NCBI GenBank assembly: GCA_019279435.1
Contig: JAAALK010000283.1
Coordinates: 57,889,700 to 57,953,699, forward strand
DNA from: Zizania palustris
Lineage: Eukaryota; Streptophyta; Magnoliopsida; Poales; Poaceae
Direction of reading: 5' to 3'
Length of the DNA: 64,000 nucleotides
Shown here: piece after piece, positions 11,038 to 23,398 of the stretch
How positions within the stretch are numbered: position 1 is the stretch's first letter
Layout: every line of letters starts with the position of its first letter
Made by a program: the position numbers and the translations under genes
Notes under the pieces: generated by a model
What the model was told of the DNA's origin: nothing
The model's database searches: none
What the model saw: only the letters and a program-made list of their open reading frames with translations

Positions 11038-11389
11038 AGGGTGTTTGGATCAAGGGGCTAAATTTTAGCCCGTGTCACATTGGATATTTGAATATCAATT
11101 TGAAGGACTAAACATGAAGTAATTATAAAAATAATTGCAGAATCGGAGGATAATTCGCGAGAGGAATTTATTAAGACTAATTAATCCATGATTATCAAAT
11201 GTTTATCGTAGCATCACATTGTCAAATCATGGTATAATTAGGCTCATTAGATTCGTCTCGGGAATAATCCACCGATTATGAATGAGTTTTGTAAATAATC
11301 TACATTTAATACTCCAAAATAATATCTAAAAATTGGATGTGACCGTGGCTCACCCCCTAACACGATATGGTGCAGAGCCAACCAAACAT
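11038..11389. mobile_element. Tourist-like MITE, older copy
   Basis: It is homologous along its length to the element at 28308-28651, sharing the GGGTGTTTGGATC start, GGCTAAATTTTAGCCCGTGT and the TTTAATACTCCAAAATAATA block. The right end is degraded to CCAACCAAACAT. A 3-bp CAT repeat may be the target duplication. Confidence 0.7.
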
Positions 11390-12279
11390 CATTCAAAGGG
11401 CATCAAAATAATTATCCCGAAACAAAGTCTTGTATCAACGTCGACGAATCACAAAAAATATAGTTTTTACGAAGCATTATGAGAATATGCATATCTTAAA
11501 AGAATGGTTCACCATATCCAACGGTTATGTGGTTTAAACCTTGTCAACAACCTATTATTATCTATCTATTATTATCTATGAAGATAATACAACTTACGGT
11601 GCACAAGTACAATTATGATATGTTCTTATATGCTCACGAATTGTATAAGATAAATAAAATAAATATGATGCACGCCAAGTCATATAAAAACCTTGCAGGT
11701 TTGTTTAGTAAGTCAATCTCTGCATGTAACTTTGAAATATGTGTTCATGGAGTTAGAATGGCTAGACTCGGAGACTTGCATATTTCAGAAGAATAAACTT
11801 CACAAAGTAGTGATAGGATAATTAAATCCTAGTCAAAATGACTAACATCCAAATTGATCTTAAAGCATCGTATAAAATATATGAATTATAATCGTTTTCT
11901 CTTACTAAATTTTACTAAAGTTTGTCATATTAAGATTTTTTAGCAAATCAATTCATGCAACCAAAACGTGCACTCAAAGTTCTCATATTAAGGTTTTAAT
12001 AATACAATCCGTGCAACCAAAACTTACACTCTATACTCTTTCTCTTAAATTTTCACTAGATTTTTATTGAGTTTTGACTAGGTATATGTATGTCATGAGA
12101 AGTGGCCAAAGAGAATGTTAATACACTCTAATTCATATATTTGGTATCCGGTGAAAGGAATGGAAACACATAAATATATAAAAAGAAGTGGACACATCTC
12201 AATCTCACATTCCTTCTAAAAAGAATTATTTACTTTGATATGGATGTTTCTTAAAGGTTTATTTGCTTGTAGATAGTGG
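11390..12279. other. intergenic stretch, nothing recognised
   Basis: AT-rich. One 89-codon open frame (11527-11796, +) has no recognisable motif and no gene context, so I do not call it. Confidence 0.5.
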
Positions 12280-12758
12280 CACTCCGGGAAAACTAGGGTC
12301 AATCGGCAAAGCCCTAAAACACTCGACAAAGTGTTCACTGAGAATAACACTCGACGAACAACGCTCGACAAAAATTATCTTAGTGAACACTTGTTTGTCG
12401 AATGCCTTTTATAGGACACTGGGCAAACATGTTTGCCAAATGCCAAATGTGACACTTGGTAAAAAAAGCGGTAAAACGATGCTAAAAATACAAACGGACA
12501 TTTTTTAGGTGCTCTCCTAAACAGTCGACAAACTTCCAGATGTTTGCCGAGTGTTAACGCTCGTAAAGAAGGAAACAAAAAACAGGACATGGGCGCAATG
12601 CCATTTTGTCGAACACTTGGCAAGCATGTCATGGCATGGCGAGGCGCAGTGCAACGACGACACGGAGCCAGGGTGGGGCATCAGGATGGGGTGGGGCATG
12701 GGGAAGGGTGGCAGCCGTGCCGTGGGATAAATAATTTGCTCATTGAATGTTTATAGTT

Positions 12759-13655
12759 AGGGAAATTGACTATATGTCCCAAAGTTGAGTAGTTTTTGAT
12801 AATATGTCTAAAGTTGAATAATCTTTGATTATATGTCCTACAGGTTTTTTTGCAACAAAATTTTTTACAATAACATCCTTTTATATTTTATGACTAATTT
12901 GCCCTCTCCTAACTCTTCACCTCTTGTAGAACAATGGCTTCCGCCATCGTCACACCTTCCAACTCTGAAGTCGTCGTCGCTAGGTCAGCAAGTGTCGCCA
13001 CTTGACGTCGCTGACAGTAGCGAGATCACCGCCTGCCACCACCACCGAAGGCCCCGCCCACTACCACCGCCATCACCCAACGCCACCCGACGTCACTGAC
13101 ACCAGCGAGGCCACCACCTGCCGCTGCCGCCACCGAAGGCCCCACCCACCGCCGCCGCCCGCCGCCGCCTAACGCCATGACATGACTCATGAGATGAAAC
13201 CATGGCGACGCAAGCGGTGGCTAGCGAGATCGTGGTGGTTGGCGTGATTGGCACGGGGCAGATGGGCTCGGGCATTGCCCAGCTCGTTGTCGCCTCAGGC
13301 TACGATGTAGTCCTCCTCGACTCCGACCCCACTGCGCTCTCCTGCGCCGTCGCCTCCATCTCCTCCTCCCTCAGCCGCCCCGTCACCAAGAGTCAAGCCA
13401 CAACTCGTCGTCATCGAAGTCATCGTCCCCGCCCGACGCTGCCACCCCTCTCCAGCTTACGTGTGTGAAGAGTTAGGGGTACGATACCGAAGGTGAAAAG
13501 TTTGGGGAGGGCAAATTAATCATAAAATGTAAAAGGATGCTATTGCAAAAAAAAATTGTTGCAAAAAACCCTATAGAACATATAATCAAAGATTGTTCAA
13601 CTTTGGACATATTATCAAATACTACTCAACTTTAAAACATATAGTCAATTTCCCC
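12759..13655. mobile_element. Pack-MULE carrying a 3-hydroxyacyl-CoA dehydrogenase gene fragment
   Basis: Terminal inverted repeats of about 150 bp: the left end is AGGGAAATTGACTATATG and the right end is its inverse with few changes. They continue through blocks such as AAAGTTGA, TTTGATTATATGT, ATTTTATGA and TTTGCCCTC. The 9-bp repeat TTTATAGTT flanks it exactly (12750-12758 and 13656-13664). These are the marks of a Mutator-like element. Between the arms is GC-rich sequence with the first exon of a host gene (13202-13390), preceded by a duplicated GC-rich segment of about 75 bp (about 13015-13175). It has no transposase. Confidence 0.88.
13202..13390 (+). pseudogene. captured N-terminal fragment of 3-hydroxybutyryl/3-hydroxyacyl-CoA dehydrogenase
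   Basis: From the ATG at 13202 the frame reads a Rossmann fold start: VVGVIGTGQMGSGIAQ, containing the GxGxxG dinucleotide-binding loop, then the second strand ending VVLLDSDP, the acidic residue that binds the adenosine ribose. This matches the N-terminal NAD-binding domain of plant 3-hydroxyacyl-CoA dehydrogenase. Homology stops near 13390 (PVTK), and the remaining 26 codons to 13468 look unrelated. The full enzyme needs a C-terminal catalytic domain, which is absent, so the fragment cannot make an active enzyme. It lies inside a Pack-MULE and is a captured exon. Whether it is transcribed is unknown. Confidence 0.85.
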
Positions 13656-13769
13656 TTTATAGTTTGTTGAGTGATCAAAATAACGTGTTCGACGAAGTTT
13701 TTGATAATCAGCGAATTTGAGTTTTACCGTAGTCGTATAACATCATTCTCATTGTAAACAAACATCTAA

Positions 13770-14334
13770 GAGCATCTTCAAAAGCCTCTCTATTTCTGGC
13801 TCTCCATTTGTCCATTTAACCAACTCTCCAAAAAGATTCCTCTCCAAATCCACTATACACTCCAACATACTCTCTATTTTCAACTCTCTAAAAAAATTAC
13901 TCTTCTTTTTAAAATCCCAAAATATTTTAAAAAAAAATTGATTTCTATTTGAAATCCCAATGTCTAAACTTATAAATACCCCAAATATAAAGTTTTCAAA
14001 TTTTAGAAAATTTTAAAAATATATTTTTCTCTTTTTTATTTTTATTTCTCTTCTTTTTATTTTTATTTCTCTTCATTTTCATTTTCCTTTTTCTCTCTGT
14101 GCGTGTGTGTGCTGGGACAATATAGTGGCTGGCATGTGGGGCAGCAGGTACTGTAGCAACATGGGCCCACAGATGGCAAACCAACTTGACTGGCCAAATT
14201 TGGCCAACGAGAAGAGCAGTTTAACCAGCCAAATAGCTTAGCCATTCATATAGCTAGTCTTTTGAAGCTTATTTTTTACTAGAATGACTAAATTTTAACT
14301 TGAAGAGCCATATAGTCATTTTTTTGGAGATGCT
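13770..14334. mobile_element. Tourist-like TIR element, degraded
   Basis: The left end is GAGCATCTTCAAAAGCC after TAA. The right end is TTTTTTTGGAGATGCT, which pairs with it imperfectly. The right target duplication is not clear. The interior is AT-rich with runs of CTCTCC and a (TTTTTATTTC)-like tract. No coding region. Confidence 0.5.
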
Positions 14335-14487
14335 GAAACAAATAAAAAAACCGGCTTTTCCATGTAACAAAGTGCGATAGCACCCAGTCCGAGCTGGAGA
14401 TCCAAGTCAATTCGTCGGGAACGGTGCGGTTTACCGTAGCTTGAAGCTGCCGCATGCCGCCTCCAAGAGGTAGAGGTAGCAAATGAG

Positions 14488-14507
14488 CATATCATATCAT
14501 ATCATAT
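14488..14507. repeat. (CATAT)4 short tandem repeat
   Basis: Four copies of a CATAT pentamer in noncoding DNA. Confidence 0.85.
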
Positions 14508-15198
14508 CCCAACGTAAACGACAGCGCGGCCTTGCAGTACAAGACAAGGCAGGCCAATGTTGCCTCTCCCCTCGTTATGCCGAGTTTAATTTGTTTCTTT
14601 CGTACGTCTCCTTGGCTGCACGGTCAAAGTACGGTGATCGATCGACGTCGAGCTAAGCTACTAGGCTAGCTGCGCGTACTTCCGTTCTTGTTCATCGTCG
14701 TCTATGCGTGTTGCGCTTCTTTTAATGAAGATATATATTTTCACGTGCATCGCATGCATGCCCTTATCAATCCAGAACGTGTATATACTATATAATTCAA
14801 TAAAGTGATCAGTGAGAAAATTGATGAATTGTCACCTCAAAATGGGATTTGGATAAAACCGTCCTCAATATGTCTTGTTGAAGTGAAAGAGATGTGAGTT
14901 AGCTGGCCCCAAATCTCCTCAGAACACCACTCATATGGCCTATTTCAAAAAAATATATATGTCTTGTTGAAGTACGTACCGTGTGTTATCAATTTTTGCA
15001 GACAGATAGCTTGTTCAATTCGTGTGTATTGGGTGAGCTTATTATAGTTTATAATAGTTTAATAAGCTTGTAAAAAACAGTTTTTTAGCTTATTCTTGAA
15101 ATACTAAATATACATTGTCATCTTATACTCAAATCTTACTCATCCATACCTTTTATTTTAAGTGTATTACAGTCTTTTACCATTTAAACATTATAATA
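14508..15198. other. intergenic stretch, nothing recognised
   Basis: Mixed composition. No open frame with recognisable protein. The stretch near 15030-15120 is rich in short TTATAGTTTATAATAG palindromes and may be the edge of a decayed MITE. Confidence 0.5.
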
Positions 15199-15922
15199 GG
15201 AAAATTTTATGTGCCTCCAAACCATATTTTTTAATGTAATGGTTGAGATTTATTCCGAAACAATCTATTACTCCCACATGGGGAAATACTCCACCGCTTC
15301 TTCTCCACCATGATGTTGCTTCTCCATCGTACAACCTACGAAGGTAAGCTTCAACGGAGGGCGGTCGGGCGCTATGACATTGAGCGGCATCAGGCGTGGG
15401 GCCACACCAACGAGGCGTTGCGATGAGGAGAGCGGCCAACGGGCACCGAGACGTGGGGCGGTGTCGGGCACGTGCTGGTGGGGTGATGCGGTGAGTCTAG
15501 ATGAGGATGACAGATGTATACTACAGCATGGGCAGGGGTTGGGAATAGGGCCGAGTCGATAGGGGCATTGGGCCACACTAGCGAGGCACTACGGTGGGTC
15601 CCAATAGCGGTGAAGGCGACAGATGGGTGCGCTGCAGCATAGGGCAGTGTTGGAAACAAGGTCGTGGTGGCCGGGTAATAGGGGCACGGCGATGGGGTTG
15701 AACAAGGTTGTGGATGGGTGCTAGAGGCGACGACGGATGGGTGGCTGGGCGCCGTGGTGACGGGGGTGGCGAACGGTTGCGAAACACCACGACGGTAGCG
15801 AGAGAGGGAAGAGAAGATAAGTTAATAAAAAATATATTTTTAATTAGTTTAATTAACTTAATCAAGAGATTGAATGTACTCTTACCTCCGATAAAAGACA
15901 ATGGGACACCATAAAGGCCACC
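15199..15922. mobile_element. probable Mutator-like or hAT-like element with GC-rich core
   Basis: An 8-bp direct repeat TTATAATA flanks it (15191-15198 and 15923-15930). The left end begins GGAAAATTTTATG and the inverted right end GGTGGCCTTTATG, a weak but visible terminal pairing. The core (15280-15800) is GC-rich and contains two diverged copies of a segment of about 220 bp (GGGGCCACACCAACGAGGC and GGGCCACACTAGCGAGGC mark the copies). The core may be captured host DNA. The call rests mainly on the flanking repeat. Confidence 0.5.
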
Positions 15923-15930
15923 TTATAATA

Positions 15931-17272
15931 TACTAGCAATAACCTAAATTGCCAAACAACTCACATATTATTTCTCTTCAAATTATTTTTTAGATTATTA
16001 TAAGTTAATTCATTGTAATATCCGTCTATAAACTGAATTACAATAATTCCCACATGTGCTCGAGCAAAATGGCATAACCATTAGCTAATCATCATGTTAT
16101 GACAAGACGCACATACTCCAAGCTAGTGGGTTTTGTTTGATGTGTCATTACATGCATGGCTTTACATGGCATGGGAAGCAGCTCTATATGTGATTAGGGA
16201 AAAGCAAGGCGATTAGTGCTCTAAATAAGATAATCTGGGTGCATGTTTGCGTTATGGGGAACCGTGCGTGGTCTCTTTCGTCCTCGGCTACCACGCCATG
16301 CATGCATGAGCCATGAGGCCACATAGCGAAAATAAAGCATTCGTGCGTGGGGCTTCAGAGTTGCTGTGAATCTGCAAACTTTGCAGCAAAAGGCTTGTAA
16401 TTATCCCCAGCATTGTCGACCACTTTCCAAAACAACGCATCTCGCTATACAATCCCCGTTTTGTTTTCACTCTCCAAAATATTGTATCACCTTCTACCAG
16501 TACAAAAAATTCAGTATAAGCCTCAGCTTGTTGGTAAGATGTAAACTAATAACAGAGATTTCATTATAGGAAGCCAAAGCGACATATCTGTAAGGTAATT
16601 CCAGTGTGTCACTAGACACTGTACCTGTAGCAGTAGCAGTATAGCCGAGAGCCAAACAACTGCTCCCATCCGATCCCACGTGTGTCCCATGCCACGCGAA
16701 GCTACTGATACAGCGGGTTATCTGAAGTGTACAAATGGAAAACAGTACCAGTTATTTCAGTTATTTTTCTATTTTTTATAAACCACAATATTATGGATTA
16801 ATCGGTTAATCAGAGATTAACTAAATTAATCGCTCGACCAATTATCCAATTAATCTGTTGGCAAAAAGTAGTTAAATAACGCATCAAAATATTGATATCG
16901 GAATTAGTTGCATAAATGTAGTAGATAGCAATGCAAACAAAACGTCAAAACCACAGCCAGGTCTAACAGACCATAGCCATGTGAGCGTACCATCCAGCCC
17001 TTCTTTCCGGTCCCTTTTTGGGCAACAATGCCTGGTGTCTGGACCGTGCACAGCTGAATGCAACCTTGGAATTTGGGAGGAGCATTCTCTCCCCTTTGAC
17101 GACTTGACCCAAGTACCCAACACGAACTTTGGGTGGTGCTTCTTGTGTGCACACGGAATCGACAATGTTGTCCCAAGCGGTTGCTTGGACTAAGATACTG
17201 TTTCACACTTTCACCTGGGCGCATCTTCTCATCTTGTAGCTGCATTGTAAGTATTTGTGTCACACTGCTCCC
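15931..17272. other. intergenic DNA and probable 3' UTR of the ERL1-like gene
   Basis: No gene recognised. The portion next to 17273 lies downstream of the stop codon of the minus-strand exonuclease gene and probably contains its 3' UTR and poly(A) site. The frames at 16900-17260 on the minus strand have no recognisable protein. Confidence 0.5.
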
Positions 17273-20200
17273 TCACCTGATCCGGTTCTTGAAAAGAAAT
17301 TTCACTTCGCTAGTAGTGGGGTGTCTCCTTGCAGTAATTTGCATTACAGCACCATCAGCGAGCATATGCTGAACAATTCTTGCTATATTTTTTGCATCAT
17401 CTATCCCGAGATGGTGGCTTCCAACAATTGGCATTTGAAGCTCCCTCATCATTGTCATCATTCCCGTGGCCTAGCAAAGCACACCAAATATTGAATATTT
17501 ATAGGGACACAACAATCTCTCATCATGAACAAGTGAACAGTAAATCTTAATTCCAACAAAAACAATACTACGTAACAAAGATTGAGTTTGGCTACCCTTC
17601 TGTTATAGAAGTTGAGATAGATATCCTTCAAATTGATCCACTCCATAAGGTAAGAAGGTAACTCTATTTTTGAAACCTTGCACTGTTCAGGGACCTTTGT
17701 CTTCAGATCCCAATTCCCACTGCCATATTGATAACACATCAGAATTACATTGATAGCAATATAGAATCTGAAGCAACACTTACACTACTAACAAATTTAA
17801 TCAGGGAAACTCCTACCATGATGACGAAAATAAGTACTAGACATAGCATAAACCAACCAAGAAAATCTAAGTCAGAGTTTGATAAAGTTTTCAATCAACT
17901 CAAATACTCAAAGTTTCGTAAAAAAATTGTTCCTGCCAGGAATGCTAACCTGAAAACTTGCACAAATAACTGCTATAACATTTTTACATGAGTCCAATGG
18001 CAGAATTTAAAGGAATACATATACGTGAAATTGTATCAGTACTTCTCCAAAAATTATAATATTAGCAGCAATAAGTTACCAAGTAACAAATGCTGCACCG
18101 TTGAGTGCTCCTCCTTGTTCCTTTTTCCATAACTTGTGATCTCTGATCCAGCCCTCAAACTCTCGAAGCACTTCCTCAAAAGGTATAGCAGTATCATGCC
18201 ATACGCTATGTATTAGATAACAGATATAGTTGTTAGTACATACTATTTCTAATTATACAGAAATAAGAAATGCACATCCAGAATTCAAGATCCCATAAAT
18301 ACTTTATAGTGAGAATTAATCGAATAACAGGTTGCAAACACAATTTGATAGGGTGCATAAAAAAGGGCTACTAATGAAGATGAGTAGATTACCAAACATT
18401 GCTCTATCAAAAAAATATACAGCATACACAAAATTAAATTCATAAGCAATATAACCAAAAAATATTGATCTATAAAATATGTTCTAATTGTTATAAATAA
18501 TACAATCAAACTAGATTAAATGTAAACCAATAAACCACAGTTTATAACATGACAAACTGAAGCTAAAAATTCATCAAGCAAGGGATGAATATGTTTCTGA
18601 AGGAACTAAAAAGTTTACAGGTTCATGTTTTTTATCTGCCTCTAGGTTTATGTATATAACAAGCAAACTCAAGGGCTACATTTATGATAAGAATATAACA
18701 ATATAACCGAACCTAATTAAAAAATGAAAAACATAAAACACCTGTTTCAACAGAAAAAGTTAATGATGTACCACTCATTGAAAATTAAAATCGAACATAT
18801 AAGTTATTCTGCAGTGAGCAGCAGAGAATAAAATAGTCCTGCCCATACCGGTCGACTCCAAATTTTCCATATTTCCCTTCTATATATTCTCTAATTCTTT
18901 GCTCACTCATTGCAGTTGGGCGTACAAACCTACAAGCAACATACAAGAGATGGTAATTGATATTGTCAAAAGAAAATGAGAATACAAAAAAGACATTAAT
19001 TTCTAACAAGAGTGATGTGAAAACAAAAGTTGAGTAGACAAATATGGCAAAAGATGGAACCACTCTAATGGAAGAGTTACAAAAGAGAGAAGTGGGAATG
19101 TGGGATTTTGAGATGGTTGAGGTGAGTATAAGGTTGGCAGGCTGCAACGATTGGCAAAAAGATTCTCAACAAAAATAAATGAAAAAATACAAAACATATC
19201 CTACAAAAGGAGTTAATATTACATCTTAAATCTTTTGTTCATTGTTCTTGAATTAAATTTCTCGGTAATCTTGGGAATAGTTACTAGCTGTCGATAGTGA
19301 AATGAGAACTAAAAGCTATAGTTTTGTATTTAAACTAATTGGAAACTAAATTGCACCAAAGAATATTCATAGTAAAAATAAGACAGATCAATGTTTCAAA
19401 ACTCATCTATGTTTAGGGAGTTTGGTAATCATTAAAATAATCTCATGTGTCAATAATGTGAAGAGAGGTAGAGGGCGACCAAACTTGACATGGGAGGAGG
19501 CAATCAAAAGGGACTTGAAGGAATGGAATATCCCAAAGGAGTTGTGTTTGGATAGAAGTGCTTGGAAAGAAGCTATCCACGTGCCCGAACCGTGATTAGG
19601 CCTTTTCCCTTTTAGTGCTCTTAAAAGCTTTTCCCCTCCCCTTTCTCTCTCTCTTTTTGGTGACTTCTTGTTGGGTTTCAACTCTAGCCTACCCCAACTT
19701 GCTTGGGACTAAAAGGCTTTGTTGATGTTGATGATGTTGGTGTCGAATTGTGAGAGAAGTATTGTGAATATTGGATTGATATATTGAGCATCAAGGGGCC
19801 AGTATATATAGGAGTACATGCATAGAGATATTAGGAAGGTTATCTACAGATAATAAATGCAATCCTACCTAATATCCTCATGATCACTATATACTCTAAC
19901 CTACCATATAGTCACATACCATATACTCTAACATCTCCCGCAGTCCAAGCATGAGCAAAGCGAACGCTTAGACTAGAGAAGATACCGACAAGAATGCTCA
20001 ATTATGATAACCCTTTGTGGCGTAGTCATGGTAGCCGAAAGCAAAGTGTGTGAATTAGTCGTGGTCAATGTAGTGATGGTCATTGTAAACATAGCCAGAG
20101 GTAGACACCGAAGATGCCATAGGCACGAGGATCATGAAGTGGTTGTGGGTGCATGCGATGGCATGACGAACCGAGATGTGCAATGTGCACTGAAGATAAA

Positions 20201-23200
20201 GACTGCGACAAAATCGTGGAAGTCATTGAGAAAGTAGACACTGAAGAGCTAATGTTGTCGAATCCATCAAGGATGGGACACCACATTGGGTTTGCCAGAC
20301 CCAAGAACGGAATGGATGTGCACAACGATGTTGCCAATACCACACGGGCGAGGGAAAGGATCACCATGAACCTTATGTCATTGTTGAAGGGAGCTAGCAG
20401 AGAAGGCCTCTAAGACAATCGTGATGCAAAGCAACGTAGACAGAGAAGTGTCGATGTAGCTTGCTATTGTCGGAGAAGACAAAAGTAGTTGAAGATACAA
20501 CAATGCTAGCGACATGGTGCAATGGACATAGATGAAGCAATGAAGTCAGGTAGAGGCAGCTAGACCAATTGCCTATTTTGGTGACAGTGATAGCGGGAGA
20601 AAGACATGGTGGTGGTGCTCGAAGTAGACAAAGAAGAACCCAAGTGACTGAGTGAGCAAAACAGTGGTGGAGACAATGAGCAGTGATGTTGCGGCCCGAG
20701 GAGGCAACAATGATGATGCAGCGGGTGAAGATCCATGGGCAACAACATTGTGGCCCAAAGAGGCAACACAATGATAGTTTAAAACTTGATGGTGTGACAC
20801 GCGTAGTCGAAGAAGATCCATTCTAGAGAGATTGGGTGATCAAGACGATGTCACATGGAACAATTGGAGTGGAAGTAGCGATGCACAATGTTGACAATAG
20901 CAATGGGTGAAGCAAAATTATTAAAGGCCGAAAACGTAAGAAAGAAAGAAAATATAAAAGTGGATCAGATCAGCATGACAGTGCCTAGACCTACTCACAT
21001 ACCATATACTCTAATATTATGTATGGAGAAGAAAAACTTTAATAGTCATTAATTTGCAAATAGGCTATACCTGTGAAATGAATCGATGAACTCCATGCTT
21101 TGGGCATCAATCATTATAACCGGGAATTCAAGAATTTCAACCTTCCCTTCCAAATCAAGAACCAAAATATAATCCAGTTTCTGAGGCTTCATTTTATCTG
21201 CAGCTGAAGCATTCACTGGAAGGTTCATCAACAGATTGTGATTGAATTTCTCAAGATGCAAAGTATCATTCATCTGCAAAAGTATAAATCTTAATTGCAG
21301 CAGTGCTTCCAATAAATAAACAATACTCAATTGCAGGTTGGTTTGTGAAGAGCCCCAAATATGCTAAGGAACCAATCGAACAGAATGTCCACCAGGTGCT
21401 TTGGAAAACCAACTAGAACAAAAATAGAAAAAGCTCAGCTGATACAAAAGTCATGCCAGCCAAATCTGTTTTTAATCTTAACTCATTGGAAAACTAACTA
21501 GCATTGTTTACACCTCTTAAGACATAATTCATAGCAGTTAGAATGAATATTGAAGAATGCTCAAGCAGTCAAGCTATAAAGAAAATAATTAAAAATAAAA
21601 TATCTGCCCATTCTTTCTTCACATTTCAGGGTTTCGGTGTATCCATGAATCCACGCCGCGTTTAGCGTTTTAGACTAAAAGTATAGATTTAAACCACTTT
21701 ATTTTAGGTCATAAACTCCATATTCTGCAGGAATCCATGAGTTGAATCTATACCAAACAGGCATTAGATTTTTTTTTCATTTGCCCATGCAGAAAACTAT
21801 GTTGGATCATGTGAAGAATATGTTTGTCCAATAAAACTGCTTTCAATGCAGTTATCTTGATCTCTTTGGGTTAATATCCTCCCTCAAAAGATGAAGGCCA
21901 AAAATCATCTTTTATAATGTTATTTCCATACAAATTTGATACAAATAACATTTTGAACCCACAAATAAAGTTTTCAAGAAACTATAATTTCCTTTTAAAA
22001 AAATACAATTTTCTTATGCAATGTTGCAAAGAGACTTCAATATTTTCTGAGAACATTTTTTTAGAAAAGCATCATATTTTAACTGCTAAAACCAGAAGAT
22101 AAATTTGATTTTTGACTTTTAAACTAAATTTAAATTCATAGATCAATCATCATTGAGTTCTGAAGGCAGGCATATGCTAGTATCCATGGATAATATTAGA
22201 CACCAGTAATGCACTAATGTTAGTGCTCCATGTAGGCTCCTTTCTTCTCTACTTTGTTCATTGTCCCATTGTATCAGCAACTTAATTGACCATGGGAGGT
22301 ATCCATTGTCATCCTACCATGTAGGAGATTAGCAACACTAGAATCCTAAATCCTGTCCTACTTAATAAGCTTGGACTATAATTGTGCACAATAATGGATT
22401 GCCCTTCAATTTTACTAGACAAAATATAGTGTGTGCCATTCTATGGCAATGCTTTCTTAAATAGCTGTCTATTCTGACACATTTAATTCTTGAGTTACAA
22501 AAACCTCAAGTGAGATCGCATTTTTTATTTAAGAAACAAGGCTCAAAGTTCAAACACCATTTTTTGCTCACTTACAGCCTCAAACAGATTATTGGCCACA
22601 AAACCAAAGTAATACAATCTGCAGGTTGAAGAAACTATATGATGTCATTGTAGCATCTGCAGACATTGTTTCTAAAAAGAAATGCAAAAAAAAAAAGATG
22701 ACTCTGAGTAAATTTAGTGATACAAACAACCTTACAAAAGGCCAGACCACCATGCTAAACTGTATCAAGTGCAAATAACATGAGTTGCTCAACATTAGCA
22801 CATTGAATGATTAATTAGCAAACCCCCATTCATCAGCTGGAATTTGTGGTTCAGTGCAGCATAACAATACAGCCTTTGTTACAGTCCCCCCCCCCCCCCC
22901 CAAAAAAAAAAAAACATACATGGCTACAGCCATCATGGTTTCGCTAATCAATATCATTCCTCTCCACAAAATAACCACAAGAAACATCATCTCTTCACAT
23001 CTCTCATCCTCCATTTGATTAGTTCCTCGTGTACTGAAACTAACCGATATACCCACCCACCTGAACGCAGGTCGGGGGGAAACAGATAACCCAATAATGA
23101 AACGACAATGAGCACGAGAAAGGGAAGGAATCTCACCATGGTGCATTTCCCCTGGGTGTAGTACAAGCAGGTGGGTTTCCACGGGAGCCTAGAGCTCGGC

Positions 23201-23373
23201 CTCGGCGCTTCTTCCACCGCCCCCTCCTCAAGAGGATCGCCATGAGATAAGGCCGCGGCGATGGAGAAGCCTTTTGGACGCAAGACGGGAGAGGACGAGG
23301 AGGAGAAGGGGCGTGATAGGGAATGGAGCAGGGAGAGGGAAAACGCAGTGGGAGAAACCCTAGCGAGCGCCAT
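17273..23373 (-). CDS. ERL1: ERI1-like 3'-5' exoribonuclease, plastid-targeted (ERL1-like), 322 aa
   Basis: Six coding exons with GT-AG introns join in frame: 23373-23137, 21273-21071, 18929-18849, 18205-18080, 17719-17596 and 17470-17273, giving 322 residues and TGA. Residues 1 to about 45 look like a plastid transit peptide (MALARVSPTAF, rich in Ser, Leu and Arg, few acidic). The rest is a DEDDh exonuclease domain: motif I LVLDLEG with D119 and E121, motif II CGNWDL with D220, motif III SHHLGIDD with H277 and D282. The catalytic set is complete. The protein resembles Arabidopsis At3g15140 (ERL1), which is known for trimming the 3' end of plastid 5S rRNA, so the same role is inferred here. 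The length is close to the Arabidopsis protein (about 337). The ATG at 23373 is chosen because it starts the transit-like segment. Intron 2 (18930-21070) holds transposon remains. ACX3 follows upstream on the same strand. Confidence 0.92.
19438..19734 (+). mobile_element. 5'-truncated LINE (RTE-type) 3' end inside ERL1-like intron 2
   Basis: The + frame to the stop at 19591-19593 reads RGRGRPNLTWEEAIKRDLKE, then WNIPKELCLDRSAWKEAI, the typical C-terminal tail of plant RTE-type reverse transcriptase. The 3' tail follows, with CCCCAACTTGCTTGGGACTA and GGCTTTGTTGATGTTGATG, an imperfect GTT-rich end shared by grass RTE LINEs and Au SINEs. Everything upstream is missing, as is usual for 5'-truncated LINEs. 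It lies antisense to the host gene. Confidence 0.75.
19735..21017 (-). mobile_element. copia-type LTR element remnant in ERL1-like intron 2
   Basis: On the minus strand the 3' LTR (19933-19735) begins TGTTAGAGTATATGG, directly after a purine tract GCGGGAGA that fits a polypurine tract. It ends ACACCAACA. A partial copy of the LTR start (TATTAGAGTATATGGTATG, about 21017-20992) marks the remains of the 5' LTR. The interior of about 1.06 kb has no pol domains. No clear target duplication is visible. It is in the same orientation as the host gene. Confidence 0.55.
22886..22914. repeat. poly(C)16-poly(A)13 tract
   Basis: Sixteen C followed by thirteen A, in intron 1 of the ERL1-like gene. Length variation or sequencing error is likely here. 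Confidence 0.9.
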
Positions 23374-23398
23374 CGGAGGCTCCCTCCAAGCTGATTGC

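Larger units (their letters stand above)
12280..13733. mobile_element. nonautonomous CACTA remnant hosting a Pack-MULE
   Basis: The left end reads CACTCCGGGAAAAC and the right end GTTTTACCGTAGTC, which pair as decayed CACTA termini. Subterminal repeats of the ACTCGACAAA and TTTGTCGA type lie at 12300-12620 and again at 13695-13712. The middle (12759-13655) is a later Mutator-type insertion; removing it and one copy of its 9-bp duplication joins the two CACTA halves. No transposase is present. Confidence 0.65.

Noticed and set aside
12280..13733. An active 3-hydroxyacyl-CoA dehydrogenase gene
   Set aside because: Only the first 63 codons match, no further exons follow, and the piece is bounded by Mutator-type inverted repeats.
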